From: Phymorhynchus buccinoides | Lineage: Eukaryota; Mollusca; Gastropoda; Neogastropoda; Raphitomidae | NCBI GenBank assembly: GCA_017654935.2 | Contig: CM065695.1 | Span: forward strand, 29,484,854-29,548,853 | Length of the DNA: 64,000 nucleotides | Direction: 5' to 3' | In this document: positions 48,900 to 58,929 of the stretch, piece by piece | Position numbering within the stretch: position 1 is the first letter of the stretch | Layout: every line of letters starts with the position of its first letter | Notes under the pieces: generated by a model | Told to the model about the DNA's origin: nothing | What the model saw: the letters and a program-made list of their open reading frames with translations, nothing else | Databases searched by the model: none | Made by a program: the position numbers and the translations under genes

Positions 48900-49615
48900 C
48901 AATCATCCAACAACAAACACACAAGAACACACCTGCATACACATACAGACAGACACACACACACACAAAAAAGTAACCATACAGATACTGATACACATAC
49001 AGACACACACATACACATACACGATGCTGTAAAAAACCATAAAAATACAAGGGGGACGCCAAAATAACAAACACCATGATGCACACAACAAAAAAAGGAT
49101 ATGGGGGGGGGGGGGAGAAGGACCTGGGGAAGGGGGGGAGAAGGACCTGGGGGGGGGGGGGGGGGGGGGGGGGGGATGGAGTTCCCATGATAGACGAGGC
49201 AGAATAGAACCCACACAACAAAAGGGTTCACAACACACACGCGCGCACACTCACTAACAAACAAATACAACTCAGCTTCGTGGTTCCCGGTTACACTTAG
49301 GGTGTAACCGGGTACTAAGGTCTCATGATTCGTGCTTTCAAAAAAACAAAAATGACATAAAATACGAACAAGCACATAATATATGTAACAAAAAGGATAT
49401 ATAGACGAGGCAGAAAGAACCCACACAACAAAAGGGTTCACAACACTGACGAACAAACAGAACGCACTGACAAACAACACGCACAACGCAGCTTCGTGGT
49501 TCCCGGTTACACTTAGGGTGTAACCGGGTACTAAGGTCTCACGATTCATGCTGTAAAAAAACATAAAAATACAAGGGGGACGCCAAAATAACAAACACCA
49601 TGATGTACACAACAG
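48900..49615. repeat. Duplicated block with G tracts and twin hairpins
   Basis: AAAATACAAGGGGGACGCC occurs at about 49045 and 49568. GACGAGGCAGAA...CCCACACAACAAAAGGG occurs twice. An 11-bp-arm hairpin (CCCGGTTACAC, loop TTAGG, complement) occurs at 49286-49312 and 49502-49528. G tracts lie at 49106-49119 and 49151-49175. The right edge abuts the broken end of the helicase pseudogene. Confidence 0.8.
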
Positions 49616-50850
49616 CGGTCCATGACTGGTTGGAGCTGAAAGAGGTCACCAACAGCAAGGATGCAGACACCACCAAATGGCCTGTTGGATCCCATCACAT
49701 CCTGCAGACGCTGGTCAATGAACCCAAACATGTTGACACCTACCATCGATATCTCGTCTATGATTAGGACACGCAGTTCTGCCAGAGATGAGCGGAGGGT
49801 ATTCAGCAGACTGGCATCCATCTTGATGTACTCCTTCAGGTTTTGGTTGGCAGGCAGACATAAAGCTGCATGAATAGTGGATCCTCTCACAGTATAGGCA
49901 GCACGCCCTGTAGGGGCTACTATCTGGACTCGGAGACGATCAGGATTATCTCCAGGACGGCTGCTCAGAAAGCGAACAAGAGCCTGGTATATGGCAAGAA
50001 TACAACGGCTCTTGCCAACACCCGCTCCTCCGGAGAGAAAGCAGTAGAAGGGTTCTAACTCAGACAAACTGCCACTGCATTTGGTTTTAACCCAATGCAG
50101 AATGTGGTTGAAAAAGGCCTTTTGTTTGCTGTTGAGGGAGTTGATAATGTTAGATAGTTCGTCATATGTCAGTCAGGGTTTCAGCTGTCATGTTAGATGT
50201 TGGATGACAGCCCATGTCAAGTCCAATGTCATACTGTCTGTGTTCCTCACTTCTTGGCTGAAAGGCAGCATTGGCTGTGTAAAACTGTTCCTGGCGACTC
50301 TCAAGGTTTTGGGCTACAGGGGCAACTTTGTCAAAAGCTTCCTCGACAAGTTTCTTTGCATCATCCAACGCCTGTGGCTTTTTCTCAAACTTGTCTTCCA
50401 TCTCCTTGATCTCCTCCTCCACCTGCTGAAACCTCTCTTTGAACAGCTCACAGTCGGCAATGATGTCCCTGGCCTCGTCCCTCCAAGGTATGTACAGCAT
50501 CAGTTTCTCCCTGTAGAAGTTCTCTGGTTCTTTGTCCTCAGAAAAGCGAACACAGCGCAATATCTTTGCCTTGTACCGTTTGTGCAGCAGTCTGCCATCT
50601 GATAGTTTGTAGACTATTCCGGATGATGCATCGTTATCCCAGATGTTGTCAGTGACATCTTCCTCATAGTCTACTTCTGGCACAAACTCGTTCACTATTT
50701 TCTTGGACTTTGGTGTCCCAGCCCTTCGGATGTCAAAGTGTGTAGCAAACTCTGCTAGACAGATGTTCTCCAGCTTCTTGGGTCATTCAGCATATCTGTC
50801 GATCAAACTGGTGCACGTGATGTCTGTGTCGCCGTCTTCCATCAACTTCT
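49613..50850 (-). pseudogene. Pif1-type helicase of a Helitron-like element, broken
   Basis: Read on the minus strand from about 50850. An upstream part has PKKLENICLAEF and FYREKLMLYIPWRDEARD, typical of the region before the helicase in Helitron-like proteins. The Pif1 domain follows with Walker A GGAGVGKS, APTGRAAY, Walker B IDEISMVG and GDLFQLQPV. Defects: an in-frame TGA near 50790, a frameshift at about 50168-50175 where CTGA is duplicated between AETLTD and YDELSN, and truncation at PVMDR (about 49615), so helicase motifs IV-VI are missing. No HUH Rep domain was found, so placement in Helitrons rests on the flanking region and helicase style. Other Pif1-carrying elements remain possible. 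Confidence 0.85.
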
Positions 50851-51063
50851 GCCGTCCTCAATGGCCAGGGGCGGTGCAGTGAACACGGGCAGTGCGCGAA
50901 CTGCTTCCACGAGGGTCTCAAAGGATGTCTCCATGGTAGCATTTTTATGAACAAGATATTTCACAAGATATTTAAGATTTTCGAATTCATTTTCCGCCCA
51001 GTCAATGCACACGTTGCCCTGTATCAACACTTTTCCTGAGGTGTAATAAATGTGAATCGTCAA
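50842..51063 (-). other. Coding-like fragment, unknown family
   Basis: Minus-strand frame IYYTSGKVLIQGNVCIDWAE then NLKYLVKYLVHKN. Its IQGN.C.DW phrase resembles LQGNGCADW at about 37530 (minus). It partly abuts the helicase remnant. Confidence 0.4.
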
Positions 51064-51385
51064 CAGTTTGAGTTTTTTACAGTTCCAGTGGATTTGGATG
51101 TGCCCAAGATTAAATGGTAATGGTTTGATTAGATCGTGTGAAAAGACCAGTTTTTCTTTATTGTCACTGGTTCATTCAGTTATATTTGACTTTGCGTTTT
51201 TCGGCCTTAGTCGACTGTGGTACCATTAAATGATTACATATCTCCATTCTGGGAGATTTTGAAACGCTGAATCAAAAGTCACTTGGCAGGGATCTCTGAT
51301 ATGATGTAACTTTTTCCTCTTTCGCTTGCTTCCTTCATGCTGGGAACGGTTTTTTTAAAGAACTTGTCCTCCTGGAAGTCTTCAG

Positions 51386-51911
51386 CATTTTGGACATTTC
51401 CAGGAATGTAATTTTCTTCTATTAGATTTTGTTGCTTTCTCCACAAAGTATGAATTTCTTGTTCTGGTATGTCCTTATGTACTTGTAATATATATCTATA
51501 CAGTTGAATAGCTTCACCACTGCATCCTTCAGCAAAACTTATTCCTCTTTTGCTTGCTTCCTTCATGCTGGGAACACTTTCTGGAAGAACTTGCCCTCGT
51601 GGAAGTCTTCAGCTTTGCATCACTGAATGAAGTTGAAGTCGTTGGTTTCACACCCATTGTGGCTAGAGATAAGACACAAATAAAGGAAAAAGTACATGTA
51701 TACATAATAATATATATACATATACATATATAGATAATAATAAATCAAAGGATTTGCACCAACAAAAACACTTTCCACACTTTTAAAAAACGTTCCTTTT
51801 TCTTTTACTATGACAAAAATAAAAGAGAAAAAAGGAAAACATAACATAAGAATAATAAGAAATAAACATAAATATAAATAAACCCCAATATTTCGGGACA
51901 CTGTGTTCCCT
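51386..51911 (-). repeat. 525-bp direct repeat, right copy
   Basis: Copy of 48125-48649. Just to its left (about 51300-51385) a short part of the unit (GCTTGCTTCCTTCATGCTGG, GGAAGTCTTCAGC) is repeated once more, so the coding-like exon has an internal tandem duplication here. Confidence 0.85.
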
Positions 51912-52205
51912 TCTAATGGAGGTGGTAGACTAGAACTAATGTAAACAGACAAATGGAGACGTCATAACTTTGATGGTAATATTAAAACGTCGTAAAGCAA
52001 TGACGTAAACACATAATCAGATACGTAAAAAAGAGAGAAGAAGAAGAAAGAAGAAAAACAGGAGATAGGGACATTTCGGAACACAAGAGAAAATGGGGGA
52101 GAGGGAGGGGGAGCATTGAAACAAAAGGGGAGAAGAGAAACAAAATAGGATAAAGACTAACAATCCATAAGAAATTGCACGGAAACAAATTAATGCGTGC
52201 GCGCA

Positions 52206-52251
<46 letters not shown>

Positions 52252-52271
52252 GTACATTTGCGTGCACACTC
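51912..52271. other. Single-copy DNA and (CA)n
   Basis: AG-rich stretch, then a (CA)n run at 52205-52249 that abuts the end of the reverse-transcriptase fragment. Confidence 0.5.
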
Positions 52272-52770
52272 TCACAAACACTCATGTGCCCCTGTGAGGA
52301 GGGGAAATGGTGCAGTGTTCACAAACTTCTCATCTAGTTCTCCCATGAAACAGTCAACGTAGTCACAGGCATGTGATGGGCCCATCGCTGTGCCTTTGTT
52401 GGGAGCAGCATAGGTGGTGGAGCCGTGTCCGTCTGTGTAAGCACAGGCGTTGTTCTCTAATACCATGTGAAGGCCTTCAATGACAGCCTTTTTGGGTACA
52501 TCCAGGTCACAACCATGTTTTCGGAGTAATTTTTCCACGGCTGGTATCCCCATGGCATTGTCTACGCTTGGATAAAGGGACACACACAGCCAGGGTTGCA
52601 GAATCTGGTAGATGGATCTTTTTATTGATGCTTTCAATTTTTTTCAGGAATTTTTTGGTATCTATTAGTATTACTTGATACGGCAAGTAGTCAGTGAGAT
52701 GTTGAATGGCCAGCTGTACAAATTTCGACAGGGGCTGAACTGGTGTGCCACACCCAGTCAGCAGAAGTCT
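52272..52770 (-). pseudogene. Penelope-like element reverse transcriptase fragment
   Basis: On the minus strand: LLLTGCGTPVQPLSKFVQLA, a spacer, then SLYPSVDNAMGIPAVEKLL and NKGTAMGPSHACDYVDCFMG. The order (SGCG-type motif, LYxxV...G, GTAMG followed by an FMGELEEK-like helix) is that of Penelope-like reverse transcriptases. A frameshift lies in a short TG run at about 52583-52589. The fragment ends before the YADD motif, and no GIY-YIG nuclease was found. It is a dead retroelement piece. Confidence 0.8.
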
Positions 52771-53277
52771 GTAGGGGTAAGGCTATATAGATATATAGAT
52801 AACTTATTTTAACTAAAAATACAAAGTCGGAAAACAACTCCCAACTAGCCTTGTTTTTTATTTTAAATATTTTCCAAATTTTCGCCTACACCCGTAGACT
52901 TTTTCTAGGACAAAAAAGAAAGAAAAAGATAGATATATCTTATATATAGTTAAGAAATAAATCCTATAGACCAACGATCACCATCAGATGGTGAGCTGTG
53001 CAGGACAGATGAATCAAATAATATAGAAAATAAATAGAACAATTATTAATAAATTTTATTGTTAATATATATATATATATAATATATATTTTTTTTAAAG
53101 TAACACAGAATATTGTATAACGTTAACTTGTTTCTGAAGTTCACAAATTCATACATTAGATACAGAAAAGTTTCATCAATTCGGCATTTCAAATGCAACA
53201 ACTTTTTAGTCCTACAGAGTTGTGTGGAGTCGGAAGTTTGGCTTGTGCGGCTGTTATCTTTTTCTATATATCTTATA

Positions 53278-53778
53278 CAGGGTTCGTAGGGGCCTTACCA
53301 GTCCTTATAAGTCTTGACCAATTGAAATCTCCAAGTAAGGCCTTACAAGTGCTAACATTCACTTGAAGGTCCTTACAAGTCCTGACAGCTGCTAAAAACT
53401 GCCCTGAGCAGCAAGACCATACTCAAAATAGATCGCAGAAGCAGCACTTTTACGCTTGAGAAACATTGCTCAGCATCTACTTCACCTTACCCCCCTCCCC
53501 CACCTTCCCGTTTCAACTGACCGCTTAGCAGACGAACGATGCACCATGAGTTGTCAAGAGAAATTGGACTGAAATCTCGTTCTTTATCCTTGTGTCGTTT
53601 TGCGAGAAAACATGTATATCTGTGTCAGCCATTGTTTTTCTATCTGCTTAGACATTGTTCACAATGCTGGGAAAGTGTTCCTTTCAAGATCGTTGGCTAA
53701 AAGATGGAGATTATCCTTAGGCCTACAGGTCCTTACAAGGTCCTTACTTGGGGATAGCTGAAAGCCCTGGGAACCCTG
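53278..53778. mobile_element. hAT-like MITE with 5-bp target duplication
   Basis: Ends CAGGGTTCGTAGGG and CCCTGGGAACCCTG, flanked by perfect TTATA (53273-53277 and 53779-53783). The interior repeats GGTCCTTACAAGTCC-like words. It separates the reverse-transcriptase piece from the coding-like frames to its right. Confidence 0.85.
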
Positions 53779-53783
53779 TTATA

Positions 53784-54410
53784 TATAGTGCACGCCATGT
53801 ACACCCCCGCGGCTAGCGTGCTGAGCATGACCTCTAATTGTTTCTTACAATAATGTTTTCGACTATGACTAGACTTGTTGTTTGCATCAATGACTTTTTT
53901 TTTGTTGGGGTTCAGTCGGCGCAATTGCGCCTGCATAACGTTAATTTGTTTGCAGACAATCTGTTCATTCTTCTCAAGTTTGCCAAAATTCAGAAATCTT
54001 TCGTGTATGTTTAATTCTTTAACTTCTGTTAACATTAAGGAACCCTGGACACCGGTCAGTTCGATGTCACCCTTGCGAACATGTCCCCTACATCAAACAA
54101 TTTTGTTATTACAACCAAATTCTGTTGGAGCTGAACAAGGCTTATGCTCACACGTTCTAGCGAGTCCAACCCTTCTACCAAAATCTTGCCTCAGGTTTGT
54201 GTATTCAGAAACAAAAGAAAGCTGTTGCTTTTTGGTGTTTAAATCTTTAAGAAGCTGGTCTTCATTGGTGTTGGTCGTTATGTTGTTGAGCAGCGACTCC
54301 CGTTTGAAGCTCCGGCCTCTTGTTTTTGTGTTGTTATAGGCTGACCGCTCTGTCCTTGTCTGAAAATGCAACTGGAGCTCTTGGTGCAGGTGGAGGAAGG
54401 GCAAGATCAA
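53784..54410 (-). pseudogene. Unknown reading frame with an internal stop
   Basis: Minus strand. One frame runs from 54410 to about 53790 with a single TGA near 54093. Before it: KRESLLNNITTNTNEDQLLK and QLSFVSEYTNLRQDF. After it: RGHVRKGDIELTGVQG and MQAQLRRLNPNKKKVIDANN. Direction and position suit an N-terminal part of the Penelope-like element, but I see no diagnostic motif. Confidence 0.45.
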
Positions 54411-55055
54411 AGGAGTTGCAAAGGAAGATGTTCATGTTCTCCTGTCCCTTTGGTCGCTTGAAGCTTTTATTCAAGGACTTGTATCTATCCATGCATTTGT
54501 TGAGTCTGGCGGTCAGCTGCTTATCTGACAATGACCCAACATCTGTACCAAGTTTCTCGAGTGCACTGCGACTTGAGAGAACCCATGTCTTCGAGTTGTT
54601 TTGATAAAAATGCAGTAAATCAACAACAAGCCCATTTGTCAAGTCTGGTTTGGGCTCTAAAGTCTCAAGGAGGTCAGGATTCAAAAGATGCTGCCTGAAG
54701 ATCTGATGTTTCAGTAGATGGTCTCCCACATTCCGCATCATGATGTTTCTGCCCATGTCTACTGAAAGGAATGCCTCCAGGTCACCGCCATCTTTCACCA
54801 CCTTTTCCCCTTCCTTGACAATGGCTTCAATTTCCAACCGAAGATTCATCCCCTGAAGAGGGTCATTTTCTGTTACTTTGGTGTACATATCATCTATGTC
54901 CTCCCATTTCATAGAGTGCTGCAGTCTAAGACACTCCAGCTGAAGCAGCAATTTTGTGGTCATTGCTACTGGAACCAGATTTAGATAACGCCCACGTCCT
55001 TCGCTGTTCAGCCTCAACAGGACAGCTTCCATGCGATGTAGATAGTCACCATCTG
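54334..55055 (-). CDS. Unknown 232-residue reading frame, possibly an exon
   Basis: Minus-strand frame opening just after an atcccag acceptor-like site near 55055 (DGDYLHRMEAVLLRL...) and ending at 54334. It contains RGRYLNLVPVAMTTKLLLQL, KWEDIDDMYTKV, FLSVDMGRNIMMRN and SFKRPKGQENMNIFLCN. It is mostly helical, with no membrane segment. Its end overlaps the next frame (54410-54093) around SDKDR/TRTER, suggesting a frameshift in one longer gene. It may be part of the retroelement or an unrelated gene fragment; I do not recognise the family. Confidence 0.5.
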
Positions 55056-56400
55056 GGATTAACCAATTATGTATTAAGAAAAACGATCAAAATAATGGTG
55101 TATGGGGTGATGTGGGTGGCAGAAAGGGGGGGGAAGTGCTATGTACTCTCCCTCAGTCTGTGTGTGTGTGTATGAGCCGGGGGGGGGGGGGGGGGGGGAG
55201 AATGAGTGTTGTGTACTCTGTCACTGTGTGTGTATGTGTGTGAGCCGGGGAGAGAAAGAGTGGTGTGTACTGTGTGTGTGTGTGAATTTTCAGTTAAGAT
55301 TCATTCAAGAAGCTTCCAAAAAGCATAGAAATGAGTAAGAGAAATAGATCCATCTAGACTCATGTTTTTTGAAAGCAGGGGAATATTTCATGTGGTGTAC
55401 TATTTCTTTCTTTATTTCTGTAAGAAATAAATAGTACACCACTGATGAGAAAAAAAGTAGTTTGGCTGAACTAAAAATGATTCTTCAAATCTTCTAATCA
55501 CGTAGTTTGAATGATCACAAACAGTTTTGGGCTTAAAAAACAAATCAAAGTTGGTACTCGTATGCCTAATCGAGTGGTATGTACTCTCCCTGACAAAGCA
55601 GCTAACTCGGTGCTTCACTTCCGGTCTTTTGTAACAGTCTCTCTTCGTCCAAATCTTTTGCAATCACGGCTCAAATAGAGCTTATACACACTTAAATGCA
55701 CACTAGGCCTAATCAAAATTTATGTGGTAGTCATTAGTCAGTCTAGGCCCACATACTTCTACAACCTACTGCAACAAAGACATAGAATATAATTTTGTTT
55801 CTGCATCGTTTAGATCAGATTAAAGTATAGATCTACATGTATATGCTTAACACTTATGTTTAAGTCTGCGGGATTCGTCAGTCACGATGACAAGAAATCT
55901 ACACAACTTGAGTCCAAACATGAAATGTGTCGATTGTTTTGTAGGCCTACTTTCACTTCTGACTGACTGGGCTTAGGCCTCTACTCTTTCTCTTTGCTTT
56001 ACTTTCACCACTTAGCCAGGCACACAGCTTTTCAGAAAAAGTTGACCACGTATCAAATTTCCAACAAGGCTACATTGAATTGGAAGCAATAGCATTTATC
56101 TTCAATATAATAAATGATGTGATGATGACAGATCGATAAACACTGAAACAGGCCTTTGCCTTGGTCTGTTCTGTCAGTGTTCCGTGTTCGTGCTGATCGA
56201 GTAATACAACTCTCTTGTTCACAAAACTGAAAGAAGCAGACTTTGAGGTTCGTAAACATGACGAGGGTGACAAAACTACATCTTTGCATTATGATCTAGA
56301 CTAACATCTGACGGCAAGAAAGAAAAGGTAATCGGAAGAAAAAACAATGGCGTGTTTTGGATAGATCACTGATCTAAAAATAAAGATCAGCGACAGTGTT
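55056..56400. other. Single-copy DNA, no gene recognised
   Basis: G tract at about 55179-55198 with TGTGTG repeats. A hairpin at 55393-55442 (arms GTGGTGTACTATTT and complement). Nothing else recognised. Confidence 0.4.
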
Positions 56401-56430
56401 TTGTTCCTTCAAGTATGAAGAGTTCTCGTG

Positions 56431-56625
56431 TTCGGCCGAACAAGAAACTTGTTCGCAGGACACGACTTGTGAACGAGATTCGGCCCGAACGGCTGTTCGC
56501 CGAACAACGAAGCGCTGTTCGGGCTGCATGTTCGGGGGCAATTAAGGGAAAACTTCGTTCGGCCGAACATTTCTGTTCGGCGAACACAGATTCGGGCTGT
56601 CCGTTCGGGCAGCTAAGGGTGGCTT
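56431..56625. repeat. Cluster of TTCGGCCGAA-type palindromes at the duplication edge
   Basis: GTTCGGCCGAAC occurs at about 56431-56442 and 56560-56571, with near forms GTTCGCCGAAC, GTTCGGCGAAC and TTCGGGC between. The cluster ends exactly where the right segmental copy begins. Confidence 0.7.
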
Positions 56626-57076
56626 TAACAGTTAAGAGTTTCTTTGACTTGTAGTAGATCTGCAATGTTGACTGGGATAAGTCATGTGGGAGTGTGGTGC
56701 AATCATTGGGAATAGAGTTCTTATAGATTTTGTGATTGCCCCTTTCGTTCTGTGTGAAGTTTGTTATTTTTGCTGTCACTTCCTTGCTGTTGTTGCGTGC
56801 TATGTAACGTGTGTACAGTGCTGAGCGCCATAAGGGCATGTGGACAGGAATGGAACGAACAGTTTTCTGGATGGGATCGAGGGTGTCTGTGATGTGTTCT
56901 ATTGAGCTAGAACCGTACACAGGCTGGAGATATGAACAAGAGGTGAGGGGACATCACCTGGTTGGTTTTTCGCCCTGAATTCGTGGAGACACACACTCGT
57001 GTACTCATTGCACAAATGCACACTCGCACAAACATGCACACTTACATGTCTAAGTCGAATGAGAAATGATTCTAAC

Positions 57077-57165
57077 CATCAAAGCAAAAATGCCGCAATC
57101 ATTGCCGCCAACCTGGCGTTTTGACCGACGGTTCGTCAGAAACCAACCCTCAGCAGGCAAATCGT
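57077..57165 (-). pseudogene. Ulp1-type cysteine protease exon (right copy)
   Basis: Same exon as 38034-38122 with acceptor and donor kept. One substitution changes DCGIFVLM to DCGIFALM. The catalytic Gln and Cys are retained. Confidence 0.75.
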
Positions 57166-57492
57166 CTGTAAAAGAAAAGAAAAACAAGTGCATCGCCGGG
57201 CGGCAGATAAGTTCCCGATCAGCTAAACTTGGGCATATGACAGCAGCATGAAGTTTAGGTTGCACACATCATCTGATTAGATGACACGAAAACACAATAT
57301 TTGGAAGCAAAAATCTATACTTGTGATTTGAAAATGTTACTGACTTATGGTTAGTGAAGAAAAATACACGCGATGTTAATAATGTTTAATGATCAAAACA
57401 TACAAAGCCGTGAATAAAAAGGAGAATTTCACAAACCAAAACAATATTCCTAATTTAAAAAAATCAGTTTTCCCTAAGCACGCACACACGCA

Positions 57493-57875
57493 CGCATAAT
57501 ACATTGTGCAACATGAATAGGTCTCTGCTGTTTGGGAATTATATGGGCATAATACATTGTGCAACATGAATAGGTCTCTGCTGTTTGGGAATTATCTGGG
57601 CATAATACATTGTGCAACATGAATAGGTCTCTGCTGTGTGGGAATTATATGGGCATAATACATTGTGCAAAAGAATAGGTCTCTTCCATGTGGGAATTAT
57701 ATGGGCGTAATACATTGTGCAACATGAATGGGTCTCTGCCTTGTGGAATTATATGGGCATAATACATTGTGCAACATTAATAGCTCCTGTACAGGAATTA
57801 TATGGGCGTAATACATTGTGCAACATGAACAGGTCTCTTGTCTTACATGTCAGAATTATACGGGCATAAAGCATT
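57493..57875. repeat. About 53-bp minisatellite, array 3
   Basis: Right-copy counterpart of 38454-38835, with the same unit order and a 2-bp deletion in the fourth unit. Confidence 0.93.
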
Positions 57876-58434
57876 ATATTTTCCACACAGTTTTTAATCA
57901 GCCAGGTCTCAAACCTGCACTTCTTGCTTTGTTCTAATTCTCTGGGCACTCTTCCCCCCTTTTTAACAAATGTTATCCAATCACTCGCCCAAGTGTCAGT
58001 GATCTTCTTATGTCGCTTGAAGTTGTGTGCCATGAACGCAATCTCTGACCCCTCTTTCGTGAGATCGTGGTTGATGAAGACTCGATAATATGTGGTAAGA
58101 TTTCACGTGGTGACAGCCCTGACATGGCCTTTGTTGTCGACGGGGCTATAATTTTGATATTAATCTTAATGAAGACTCGAGATGGGACCCTAGAGGATCT
58201 GAGTTTTATTGATTCAGTGTTTTAACTAAAAGATGAGAGAGAAAGAGGGGGGAGAAAGAAGAAAAGAAATGGAAAAAGGGAAAAGAAATGAATAAAAAAT
58301 GAAAAAGAAATAAAATAAGAAAAAAATGGTTAAGGTGGAGGAGGAAAAATACTGCCCCTGTTCATTACCAGACTTCTGTGACAGCTCACCATATCTTTGA
58401 CACCTTTTTACTGAATCCTTGTCTGATTCTTCAG

Positions 58435-58929
58435 TTCCAGTAAGTCTTCGGATCCACATGACAGTGAAACAGTCCGGCAGACCTTCCCTGTTCTTGAAAG
58501 TTTTCCAGATCAACAATCACTTGATGAGAAATGTTTTGATGAACTTTGGCATGTGCTGCTGGGATGCCTTCTTGGTCTAGAAGCTGTCTTCTTTTTAAGC
58601 CAAGACGAGATAATGAGACTGAAACAAAGTCCAAGTCAACTCCTGCAAGAATGAAGAAAGGTCAGCTCCTGATTCACGTAGCATCGTGGCCTTCATCAGC
58701 CGCTCGGGGACACCACGCAGATAATCAGCAGGGTAGCTCACAGCCGGGGAAAACATGTAAACCAGCCAGCCACCTGCAACTTAGATAAAAGCACACTTAT
58801 CAGTTGAATCTGTTTGGTGAAGATCTCATTTTTGCTCTCATCGACGTCTTCATCATCATCTGACAAAATAGCGTCCTCCCTTTCTCTGTCTCTCCTCTCT
58901 ATAACTCTGGCGAGTGCATCCCACTCCAT
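58435..58929 (-). other. Possible exons of an unknown gene (right copy)
   Basis: Counterparts of 39395-39610 and 39750-39889 with frames kept. The same remarks apply. Confidence 0.4.

Noticed and set aside
48899..49612. 237-residue minus-strand frame with a repeated NHETLVPGYTLSVTGNHEA segment
   Set aside because: The repeat is the translated hairpin block, and the rest is Cys, Phe and Pro from CA and G tracts. No coding evidence.
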